DNA from: Lateolabrax maculatus
Lineage: Eukaryota; Chordata; Actinopteri; Acropomatiformes; Lateolabracidae
Direction: 5' to 3'
Assembly (NCBI GenBank): GCA_031216445.1
Contig: CM062219.1
Coordinates: 4,663,001 to 4,727,000, forward strand
DNA length: 64,000 bases
The translations under genes and the position numbers were made by a program. Positions 48,558 through 59,764 of the stretch are shown in pieces (position 1 is the stretch's first letter; every line of letters begins with the position of its first letter). The notes beneath the pieces are model-generated. The model did not search any database and had not been told where the DNA came from. It was given only the letters and a program-made list of their open reading frames with translations.

Positions 48558-49755
48558 AGGGATAACCGAAGACCCTCCTGCAGGCTACAGTCTCGTAACC
48601 TACGATCACACCCAGCTGGCTTTAATGCCCCGTTAGAGATTTCACGATGGTTTAGTATCTGGGGTGTTCAAAAATGTGCCAGCATCGCAGCAGGAGGGGG
48701 TCCAGGCCGACTGTCATGCAGTCCTCGGTCCTTCCTTTAATCCCGTACAGTATGTAGTAATCCAAAATGGTGTGAAAGGATAAGTGAATGTTTCTGTGAG
48801 GGGAGAGTTCTTTGTCCTTTTGCTCTGTCCTATCAGGTCCTATCAGTCCGTGCAGGTCAGACAGAGTTCAACGTGCTTTGTACACAAGTCAGGACCCCAT
48901 GTATACAGCAGTGCACAGATGTGTGAACATGTGGCTGTTGGTGTGTTAGTGTGGGCTCTGTGTGGCTCTCAAACAAGTCCAGGTCCGCCAGGTTCGGCTT
49001 CTCTTGTTGCCGGACCCGAGGACGCATCCAGACATCTGCCGAGCAACAAGTTATCTGCCGGTGTCCAACATCTCTCAAAAAGGCTTTCTGTGTTTTTGGG
49101 AACTATACTTCACATGGACACTCGAGCGTCTACACATGAGATTATCACCCAAAGTCCGAATCTACAGAAAGCAAACTAACCTTTCAGTTTGACAATACAC
49201 AGGTCGCGTCTTTACAGCTGGTCATAAAAACCTTTTAGACTTGAGGATGTGGTGTAGTGCTCTCTGTTTTCTGACCTTTAAAATCTCACCAGAGAAACAC
49301 ACTCAAACTATGAGGCAAAAATAGTTGAGAGTGTTAAGAATAAACATTTCATCATGGCAAACTTTTGAAAATGACAATGCAACAATAAAACTGAAACCAG
49401 TAACATGTCCCGGGACAACCATATGATTCATTTGTTGGCTGACGTTTTTATAAAGGGAACTCTAGTGAAACAGCAGAGCAGCGTCTCTCCTTTTCATAGC
49501 CCCGGATCGCTCGGGGTCAAAAAGCGGTGCTGAATCTCCGTTTTAAAAACGCCATTATCTCATATGTTCTCTCCGCACAGGTAGCTGGAGTCATCCTCCT
49601 GGAGGAAAGCGTACGGACTCAGAGTGAGGAGACTTTGGCTCGGATCCACGACCCCCCTCCCTCCCTCCCCTTCGTCCTCCTCCTCCTCCTCCCTCCGACT
49701 GGCACAGAGAAGCGTGTGAGAGACCGAGCGAGGGAACGTGGGAAAGAGGAAGACA

Positions 49756-52272
49756 ATGTACCAAACGCTGCTTCTTTCCTCCTCCCTCTTCATCCTTCAT
49801 GTGATGGGCACGCCGCAGTTCTTCGCTCACCACGGGTAACTGCTCACTTAATACGCTTCCTGTGTTTATTATGGCCTGTCAGTTTGGTCGGTGTGGTCCG
49901 TCGGCTACAGATCTCCACCTCAGCCGTCACTCAGACCTGTTTGTTTTAGCGAGCCTCTCTGCTCACTGCAAATGTATACAAATTGCTCGAATGACAGTCA
50001 AACAGTTAAGAGTGCACTCTCTCAGGACCGCAGTCCCACCCTTCTGTCCTCGACTATTAGACGCACAGCATTACGGGGGAGTCTGCAGGCTCTTCTTGTC
50101 ATTTTCAGTTGGTTTGCACAAAGACCAAAATAAACTGAAAGCCAAAGGAAAAGTCAAGTGGAGCCAAAGAGGTCAAAGATCAACTCTTAACATCAGGAGC
50201 GATTACACGGGTCAGTCAGGAGCAGTTAGGCTGCACGCCAACTTTTGGTGACAAACAGAAAGGGTGAGGCTCTGATCTGGAGTTTTTCCAGATTTCTGAG
50301 CCAGATGGGAGCCACTTAGGGCCTAAATACCTCTCTGGAAATCACTTATGAGCACTTAAACTTCTCATGTAAAACCGGCCCGGCTTCCGGTGCGGATGCT
50401 CTTCGCGGCCGACAGTCTGTATTTCAGGTCGGTTTTAACGTCGGATCTCTTGTCCCCCCTCTTCTTTTTTTTTTCGCAGGAGGAGGGTGTGCGGCCGAGA
50501 CCTCCGTCACAGCGTTGTCATGGCAACAGAGTCATACGTCCAGCCGGTGCACAAGCCCTACATCACCCTGTGTCAGGGGCATCGGCTCTGCAGCACATAC
50601 AAGTGAGTCTGCCGGCGCACACCACCACAACACAGCCCTCGACACAGCACATGACAGGGCGTCCTCATCTTCTCTAGTTGTGGTGAACATTAAAAACCGT
50701 GTTCTAATTAAGCCATCACAAGATGTTTGTTTGATGAAATGGTAAACAACGCTTGACATGTTTTTCTCCCACACACACACACACACACACACATGTTACA
50801 CAGAATTGGGTCATGGTGGCACATATTTGGGTGGAATCTAAATATCGCGTACTTTGTGTAACTACGGGAAATGAACTGCCTGCCCGCAGAGACCGCGGTC
50901 ATGTTTATTTTGGACTGCGCCTCCCTCCATACTTATGCACTCTCAATCTCTCTCCAGCTCTGATGCTTTCTAGTCCCCCCCACACACACACACACACATT
51001 CCATCAATTTTAATCTTTTTTTTAACTCTTCCCTCACCACCAAAATTCAGTTTCACTTCTTTTTTTTAATTAATTTGCTTATTATGCGGGCAATTACAGG
51101 CCTCCAGTCCCGTGGGGATTCTCCTTACTTTGATGAAATTATTTGATCTTTTTGTTTCCAGTAAGATCTAACATCTCTCGTCGCTTTCGCTTTGTCACTT
51201 TGTGTTTTTTGCCTCAGTCTATCACCTCGCTTCTCTCCTTGCAAACCAAACATACCAGAGTCTCAGCAGGCTGCGGCGAATTTAGATCTGACTTTGCATC
51301 TCTTCCCCTGCCCCCTTGATCCCTCCCTCCTTCCCTATCTCATCTCTGACACGCTCTTGGACGTCAGTGGTCCGCGGTTTTGATATTCCACCAAATTCCT
51401 ATTCTCTCATCAGCGTGCCTTCGGTCTGACAGGACAGGGTGAAAGACCGGACCGGCTCCGCACACGAGGTCGATGACGGCGTCACGAATACCCAGTAAAT
51501 CCCTGACTGTGAGGGTCTGTGTTTTGCCTCCACAGGACTGTGTACTCAGTGGCGTACCGGCAGGTGAGCAGAGCACCGCCTCCCTCGCATTCCTACCCAG
51601 AGTGCTGCCCGGGCTGGCGGAGAGTTCACTCTCACAACTGCAACCAAGGTAACAAGGCTAGCTGGTCCCCCCTGCTTCAAGTCTTTGTGCTAAGCTACGC
51701 TCACTGTCTCATACAGACACGCGCCATTGTATTTGTTTTCCCATTTCACTTTTGGAAAATAAGCGTATTTCCCCAAATGTTGAATTATTCCTCTAAATGT
51801 CTCTTCCAGCTGTGTGTGGACAACCCTGTGTGAACGGCGGTACCTGCTTAAGACCCAACCAGTGTGCTTGCCCGCTTGGCTGGACGGGGCACCAATGCCA
51901 AACAGGTAAACACACACACACATACAGACACACACACACACACACACACACATTTACCTGCACAGCCACACAAGTCCCTGTGAGCATATTCACACACATA
52001 TAAACTTATTTCGTTGTCTTTCTTGTCTGCCAGATGTGGACGAGTGTGGCGAGCAGCGGCCGTGCGCCCAGGAGTGTGTGAACACAGCTGGCAGCTATCG
52101 ATGTGTGTGCAGCGACGGCTTCAGGCTTGCCGGAGATGGCCGTTCCTGTCAAAGCCTTCCTCCTCCTTCTCCTCCTCCCCCTCCTCCTCCTCCTCCTCCT
52201 CCTGCAACTCCTCCCTGTCCCCCCCAGACCAGTCAGGCAGCAGTGGGTGGTCACACTGATGCGGGTAAATGA

Positions 52273-52307
<35 letters not shown>

Positions 52308-55300
52308 TCACATAGTGGAAATTTTGTGTCTTGCAGCAGCGAAGTGTCTGGAGCACAGAAGAAGAGAACATAGCCAGCCTCGCGGTCCATTATTACTTTT
52401 GGTACGCGCTATGCCACTCTCAACTCGTACCGTGAGTAATAATGCACTGCGACTGGTGCCGACTCCAGACAGATGTCTTGTGGTCGGGCCCCGTGCCGTG
52501 AGACTGGGACCGGTTGGTCTTTGATAATGACTCAGTTGACTCCTGTGAGTCCTGTGAGTATAGCAAACATCTGACTCTAATAGAGCTCCCAGGCTAATAC
52601 GGACATATTTTTATCCCGCACACACTCCATTAGTTCCCTTAAAAATGTTGCAATGTTTTCTCTTACCATGAAAAAGTCGATTCTCGTTTGTGTGTGCTTT
52701 CTGGTATCTTAGCAACAAAATAATACAACCCCCCTCCATATCTACAAATGTGGTCATTGACCCCAGGATGTTCTTTTTTAATTTCTCTTGTGTCTCAGTG
52801 TTGTTGCTTTTTTGAGGAATTTATGCAACATTAACCCTTAAAGAAGACTTACCTTTTCCTGATTATTCCCAAATCTTTCCAACTTTTTGCGGGATTTTTT
52901 GTGAGTCAATAAATCTAAAGGGGATTCTGTCTCATGTACTGTCAAAAAAAATAAAAAATCTCCATGTAAATCTGAGATTGCCAAATTTCTCAGGCTCTGC
53001 TCCAAACTCCCTCCTATTTATCAGTGTTTCTGTGCAGAGGAAAGACCAAATTCATACAAAATGGATCTCCTCAGCTAAAACGAGATCGTTCACTCCACAT
53101 GAGAGTCCCGCAAGTATCGCTGAGTCAGCAGAAAGACAGAAAAACACACAAGGAAAGGGGGGGATGAAAAGCCAAAGTATGACAGATCTTTCTACATGGT
53201 GAGAGCGAAAGGAGGATTATTTTTGGGAGGGTGCGCAGTTTCACCGCTCGGCTCTCAAATGCAAAAATGCAAGGCCAGCAGAGATGTTTTGCTTGAGACT
53301 GCATTCCATTATCTGTTCATACGCACACGTCAGAGGCATATTGATGGAGATCAAACATATAAACAGGTTTAAACTCTCAAAAAGTAGACCAGCTCTCTGT
53401 CTCTTGCCAAGCTGCTGTGGAGGAGTCTTGGACTATATTTGTGCATCTCCATCTTCCTCCTTTTTCCCCCCCGTCTCCCCTTTTTCTCCGTGCTCTTGGC
53501 CAACACTTGTGTTCTCATTCCAGCTCCATCAACCCTGTCTGCTGGGGGTCATCGCCGGCTCCCCCCCCCTTTTTCCTCCCCTCCTTCCTCCTCACCCTGT
53601 TTCTCAACTCACTTGTGTCTCAGTAATAGTCCACATCTGGGAGAGATTGAGCCGTTCTAGGTCTGTCTGCAAAAAGCACAGCCAGAAAACACGGGGTCCC
53701 TAATTTTGCATCCCGATCTGGGTCCCGCTTGCTCCAGGGACATTCCCCTCGGTTGGAGCCGGGCCGGCGCTTCCCCCGCAACCGCTGCATGTTCACAGGA
53801 GGGATGAATGAGTGCCCGTCTATTTCTGGTGACCTCTCTTTCGGCTTGTCTGTCTGTTTTTTTGGCCGTTCCCATACCCATGATTCCCCCCCGTGCCCTA
53901 AATTCCCCCCAGCCTCCCTGCAGCTCTGCAGCCCTCTTGCTGGTTTGTAGTTTCGAGACGTTGCCGTGGCCATGAATCATTCGAGGAGAGGGATTGATGA
54001 GGGCAGACTGCTCGAAGGAATCTTCTCAGATATAAACTTTAGATCTGAGAGAGAAGATTAGCCACACATCATTCTCTTTGATCCACCCCCCCGGCCCTTC
54101 TCTCCACCCCTCCTCACTCACAACTCACAAGTTCAAACATGGCAGTCACCAGCCGCTCACGTATATTTCCGTATTTCTTTGGCTTCTACAGGTGGACGGC
54201 TCGGCCCGGTGGAGAACGTGACGGAGGAGGTGCAGAGCCTGAGGAACAGAGTAGAGCTGCTGGAAAAGGTACGCGGAAAAAAACACAAGTTCAAACACAA
54301 GATGATAACCTGATCCCTCCCAGCCTCGCTCACCAGGAACAGGCCTGGTCCTTGTATGAAGTATGATATAAAATCCTAGTTGCTGTTTGATCGCCAAACC
54401 GACGATTCTTTGAAATGCCAGACCTACACAATGGCTTTTTAAACTTTTTATGGGTTTTATTAAAATCCTGCATGTGTGTAGTAAAAAAAAAAAAAGCAGA
54501 AAAGGTAACTGAAGATTAGCTGTTGTAGTATAATTACGCTGTAGGTCACAGATTTTTTTTGTTTACGAGGTGCGTAAGCGTCCTTCATTTCCTCTCCTCT
54601 TTCTGCCTCTGTGCAGAAGCTGCAGCTGGTGTTGGCCCCCTTCAGCAGCTTCTTCCCGCTGTCGCTGGACGAGGGCTTGTCGGAGAAAACCACCTTGCTG
54701 TCCCACTCCTTCCAGCAACTAGACCGCATCGACTCCCTCAGCGAGCAGATTGGCTTTCTGGAGGAGCGCCTCGGCACATGTGAGTGACCCCAGGCTGAAC
54801 CGAGTGTTCACAGTTGAGAACGTAGCACTTAGACGAGGGAAAATCTAATTTTGACTTCAACACCACTGGAACTTCGTGTCCCGGGGAAAGCAAGGACAGT
54901 TTTTAAACTTCTGCAAAAAACGGTCAGAAAGTGTGTAAAAGTCCAGATGTAACAATTGTCCATAATGTAATAAACTAAAATGTATTACAGCCCATATTAA
55001 TAAAATTCGAATAACATAATAAAATCTTATGCCTGTAACGTAATAACCTTTTTGGCTATGACATAAATAAATTCAGTGACAGAATCAAAGTGAAATTATA
55101 TATTTGCTCTTAAATCTTAATCTAATTAAAACATTGATGCCAGCGGCTCTGTGACGCTATACTTAACCACACAAGTGTTTAACTGCCTCTGTGACAGTGC
55201 TGACTGGTGCACAAACCGGATGTCTCTTGCACGTGCCCAGTTGCGCCGCGGCCTCGGAGGGACTGCAGGTCACCGAGGGGCACGGCCTTTGATTGACACA

Positions 55301-55777
55301 CCGTCCAGTGCTTAATAGTGACTGCTTATTCCTGTGGAAGCGATGAATAAAAAGTAGCATGCACAGTGTAAAGAACAGTAAAGACGTCTGCCTAAACAAT
55401 CTTGTTTTTATCATTTTTATTCATCGGGTTACACAGTTTAAAGCACATTAATCAATGAAATTATACCCCCACATGGAATCCTGACCCTAACTTTAAGAAA
55501 CTCCACGTTGGAGATTTTTTATTATGTTATGAGCTTTATCACATTTGGTTTTATTACATTATGGCCAATTATTACATTTTGGGACTTCAGATCATGAAGC
55601 TCCAACTATGAAAATCTCAAGCCAACAAAATTCCTCCCAGTTAGGATTACAGTGGGAACAACGCGATCAAAGCGTGGTCTGAGGGTAGATTACAGATTTC
55701 CTTCGGTTTTACAATCACTACCATGAACTTGAATCTTTTCGCTCTTTTCCCCTGCAGGTTCCTGCCAGGAGAATTAG
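49756..55777 (+). CDS. egfl7: egfl7, EGF-like domain-containing protein 7 (VE-statin)
   Basis: EGFL7 is a secreted endothelial matrix protein guiding vessel tube formation. Coding exons are 49756-49835, 50480-50602, 51536-51648, 51810-51905, 52034-52264, 54192-54268, 54617-54779 and 55758-55777, all GT-AG. They join to 300 codons plus TAG. The first coding exon starts at an acceptor at 49581, so an upstream leader exon exists. Order of parts: signal peptide (MYQTLLLSSSLFILHVMG), EMI domain (RRVCG, CSTYKTVYSVAYR, CCPGW), first EGF (CGQPCVNGGTC), calcium-binding EGF (DVDECGEQ, CVNTAGSYRC), a poly-proline linker, a coiled coil (VTEEVQSLRNRVELLEK) and the conserved end FQQLDRIDSLSEQIGFLEE then CSCQEN. 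The poly-proline linker is an oddity. AATAAA lies at 56250-56255. Confidence 0.97.
51908..51951. repeat. (CA)n microsatellite at an egfl7 donor
   Basis: Starts two bases after the GTAAAC donor of the first EGF exon. Confidence 0.9.
52160..52206 (+). repeat. (CCT)n trinucleotide repeat inside egfl7 coding exon
   Basis: A TCC/CCT repeat in the cbEGF exon encodes a run of about a dozen prolines between the second EGF and the coiled coil. Confidence 0.9.
52276..52304. repeat. (GT)n microsatellite upstream of mir-126
   Basis: GT run in egfl7 coding intron 5, about 80 bp before the miRNA hairpin. Confidence 0.9.
52376..52458 (+). ncRNA. mir126: mir-126 precursor (intronic in egfl7)
   Basis: The 5p arm CATTATTACTTTTGGTACGC begins at 52388. 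The 3p arm starts TCGTACCGTGAGTAATAATG at 52425. The two arms pair in a hairpin with a short loop (about 52409-52424). Both mature sequences match vertebrate miR-126; the base after ...AATGC is A here where human has G. miR-126 is the endothelial miRNA that sustains VEGF signalling, and its position within an egfl7 intron (52265-54191) is conserved across vertebrates. It is presumably transcribed with the host gene. Confidence 0.98.
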
Positions 55778-56249
55778 CCACCGAACAAGGTCCCACAACA
55801 TTTCCAAACGTCTCCCATGAAGTTAACGATGACACAAACCTGCCAGAGATCGTACTCACCAAGATGGCTGCCGTTAGCAGGGAGGGGACGGCAGAAAGCA
55901 GTAATCGCACAAATCATCTGCGATTTCCACTATTCCCAACAGCTCCATTCACCTTTCTTGTTGGATTACTGTCAAGTTCTTGATTTTGTAACCGTACCTG
56001 TGGCAGGGTCAGTTTCTGCATTACATCACCCCTTTAACATCTGAATCAAACCCCCCCGAGGGTCAAAGGTCAAATTGGCCACTTTGTTTCTGTGTTTGTT
56101 TTGCATCAGTGCAGCTGTGTCCTCTGTCGAAGCCCAAACTGTCCTGAGGCAGACATGGACGTCTGTATTTATCTATTTAAATTATGATTACATTTAGTTA
56201 TTTCTCAGTGCTCCAATAGACATTTTTACCTAGTTTTGTAACATTTTGT

Positions 56250-56255
56250 AATAAA
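56250..56255 (+). terminator. egfl7 polyadenylation signal
   Basis: A canonical AATAAA 473 bp after the egfl7 stop codon, followed by a T/G-rich stretch. Confidence 0.7.
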
Positions 56256-56418
56256 AAGTCTTAATCAAAAACATCATGTGTGCTCACTCATGTCAGGATT
56301 ACTGAGTTATGTTCGCAAATACATGCTCCTGTATTTACTGCTGATATAAGACAAACTCTCCGTTAAGTTGACACAACATTGGATGTCTCCTGTTGATCTC
56401 TCCGATATGTACTGTAAT

Positions 56419-56781
56419 CTGTGGTGGAGGACGTATTCAGATCCTTTACTCAAGTATCAAAACCACACTGTGAAAATACTCCATTACAAGCAAAAGTCCT
56501 AAATTTATAGTTTTATTCATGTAAAAGTAATGGACTAGAGTTTTAATATATAACTTTTATTACATTTTAAAATACTTTAAGGAGGTTGGCAGTATGCAAA
56601 ATGTTAATCTTCAAATAAGCAATCAGATAAATGCAGTGGAGTAAAAAGTACAATATTTCTCTCTGAAATGTAGTGACGTTGAAGTATAAAGTAGCAGAAA
56701 ATGGAAATTCTCAGGTAAAGTACCTCTAAATTGTACTTAAGTGCAGTATGAGTAATTGTACTAAGATACCTTCCACCAATG
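56419..56781. repeat. teleost MITE/dispersed repeat with GTGGTGGA...TCCACCA ends
   Basis: Starts GTGGTGGAGGACGTATTCAG and contains 'cacactgtgaaaatactccattacaagcaaaagtcct' and 'agtagcagaaaatgg'. It ends 'gtactaagataccttccaccaat', an approximate inverse of the start. It is a very common fish repeat. Confidence 0.6.
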
Positions 56782-59764
56782 ACTGTAATATAAACCACAG
56801 AAGAAGGCAAAGCAGACATTTCAGCGCACAACCACTTAAGAATAAAATAATGAATTTGTATTTATTCTTTTGCAAGGCATTCACATTCACCCAGAATAGC
56901 TGAACTCAAGAACACGACATCGTCAATATTAGCCAGATACTATAATGGGCGTCCATACCATGTGTTCCTATTTACACACACATACAGTAAGGGACCACAC
57001 ACATACAAAGCTCTGCAGGATGTCAGCTCTGTTTCTCCTTCTGAAGCTACCACCAATTACACTTTAATAGCTTTGGTGAAAAATCTGAGAAAACTTGGAA
57101 GTCCTTTTTTATTTTTACACCCAAACTCAGCATGAAAAGTGCTTTATTAAGGTTCAGAATACTTTATGAATATTTTCCAATATCTTACATATTAGTTCGT
57201 AAACAACTGCCCAACATCAACCGGCAGGGTTGTTATGCAGAGCCGGTTTGCCACCAGCTCAAAGCTCATGAGACAAAGCTTACAAATCACACATTTGTAT
57301 TACAAAATAACCAAGAACTTAAAAGGAAATAAATGGTTAAACACTCCATTAGCAAAATGTAAATGGTATAGTTGATATTTTGGAAGAAAACAATTTGGTA
57401 GAGTACTTTATAACATTCAAACCACTTGCTGCAAAGGTAAAATTGGCTCTTGCAGATAAGGTAAAAAGTCAATAAATATATTAAAACAATTTTTTTTTAA
57501 AAATAAAATACAAAAATCAATCAATTAGTATTAGTAGGGGCATATAATCGATACTGGCCTTGAACATAAATGAAACCCAGACCATCGCATGTACTTAAAG
57601 CCGAGAGCCCAGCAGGTATAACTAAAACTACTGTTGCACTCAACTCTGAACAGCAGTACAGGCTTAGTACCAAAGTATTGATAAATCCATTCACATGATC
57701 TCCTCAGAAGGCTTGTGTGCACAAGAAGTCAGTCTAAATTTAACATTTAAAGGTCAAATAAATACATTTTCTAGATTTGATGCCAACTGTATGCAAAACA
57801 ACATCCCACTGTAATACAATAACTTCAAATAAAATAAAACAATAAGATGCAATTAGTCGTACACAAATATCCTGAATGCTGAAATACAATCTCAGACTGT
57901 GTTTGATGGGCAAAAGCGGCAATGTAAGTGAAACCAGTGTGAAGGCAGTGAGCAACGTGAAATGTAAGACCTGGATATAAACTTAAACAGTTCAGTCAGT
58001 TATATCTGGTTAAAAGTCACTGTCAGTTCATATTACAAAAGATAAATTGATCATAAGAAAAGCAGCCGAAAAATCCAAAGTCCAGCAAAAACAACCAATC
58101 AAACTTAAGGCCAGAATTTCCATAGCTTTTTAAATAATCCAATATTCTCCTATGAGGTTAGGAACATCACAACTAAAACAATGTTATTCACTTTTATTTC
58201 ATTTTCATATTAATGGAAAAAAAACCAAAACAGGGACAACCCTTAAACTCTTATGAGATGTAGACTTGAGTATGCCAGGTTCGTTAGTAATTAGAGAATA
58301 TTCAAGTTAATCAGAACAAATAAAATCAGACCAAGTCAAACAAAGCTTGAGATCTAAATCATTTCACAAGTTTTACCCTCTGCCCTACAGCAAGAACTAC
58401 CTTACTTCATTGGTAAAGGGAAATTATATCATTGGTAAAGAGAATTCAGTCAGTGGATGGCTGATAAAGCAGGTCATAGTGAGATAACAATGGGCCTACA
58501 TTGGAAACTTCCCAAAGACTCTTAGTCATGGCACAGCAGGTAGCTTGCACTTTGGAACAGTAATGCTCAAACAGTTTGACATTGCACAATATGAAATCAC
58601 CTTTTTGACACATTTTAAATAGGTTCGCTTTGGAGTCCCGTCCGAGGAGCAAAAACCGTGATCACTTCTAAAATAAAAAATAGAAAAAAAACAAGATTAT
58701 CCGATGGGGAAATAAATAAAAAATAAAAACGCAGAATATTGCGAGAAGACACTTGCTGCTAAATGCTGCACGCAGGTGATTTGTAATCTTTTGGAGAGAC
58801 AAACTGAAAGAACGCACAATGATACACCAACAATGCACAACATTGAAAACTGATCAGTCCGCTGAAGTCCATAAATCAGTACAGATGGGTGCTATTGTTA
58901 CACACTGTGTCTTATAACCTTGAATTCCTTGCTTTCTGACATCATGAAGAATGTCATGGAGCCATTAGTCATTGAGTTGAAGAGCCAATATGGATATAGA
59001 GTTGAATTCAGAGCGACAGAACCAAAGAAGTCCATGGTCGACCAGTGTCGACCTCTCACCTCCACACACTCCACCGCTCGTGGAGACCCCACTCCTTTTG
59101 TCTTTGGGCAAGAGACTGGAATGCAGAAAGGGGGAGAACATACTAAAAGGAAAGGAAGGAAGGAGATGGGGTGCTTTGAATGTGTGTGTATGTGTGCAGA
59201 GTCCAAAGATAATTACAACAAAAGGCATCATGAGAGGAACACATGAATATCCACTGACATTTATGAGCAAGAGAAAATGCAGAGGTTTGTCTGCTAAACA
59301 GAAGGCAGATGGAGAGAAAAAAGAAGAAAAAAAAGGCCCAAGAAAAGTACAAAATGGTGATAAAAGTAAGACAATAATAAAGCCAGGCTTATAAAGCCAG
59401 AGAACAACGCAACGATGGAGGTGGACAGAGCCATCCAAAAAGGCATGCATGGAAAAACAACACACATCCATACTGTTTGGCTTGCCGTCCGTCACTCCGC
59501 TCACGGCGTGCAGAGCAGCGCTGCGGCCGGTGCTGCTGCAGGCACAGTGAGGGTCGGGACTGTGCTGTGTGGTCAGGCCAGAGGCGGACTGGACCAGGCG
59601 TCAACTAGACAAGAAAGAGATTTCATGACAAGAGACCTGTGTCATGTTTTCCTGGCCAGGTAATGGGACAACCTGGGGAGAGCGGGGAGGTCTGCGGGGG
59701 GGGGGAAGGGGGAGGGTCTCAGACAGGGACAGGGAGGAAGAAGAGGCGGGAGTATGGTAAATGT

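Larger units (their letters stand above)
46031..49580. other. probable egfl7 first intron
   Basis: Holds a GT microsatellite (about 46406-46428), CpG-rich DNA near 47.75-48.05 kb that could be an alternative promoter, a (CA)n tract and a long C run. No exon is supported here. Confidence 0.4.
55778..59764. other. convergent egfl7/agpat2 3' region
   Basis: The egfl7 3' UTR runs to about 56.27 kb. On the minus strand, agpat2's 3' UTR starts at 59764. Minus-strand polyadenylation motifs (TTTATT on plus) occur near 58193, 57107, 57140 and 56860, so its 3' end is unresolved. No other gene is recognisable. Confidence 0.5.
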
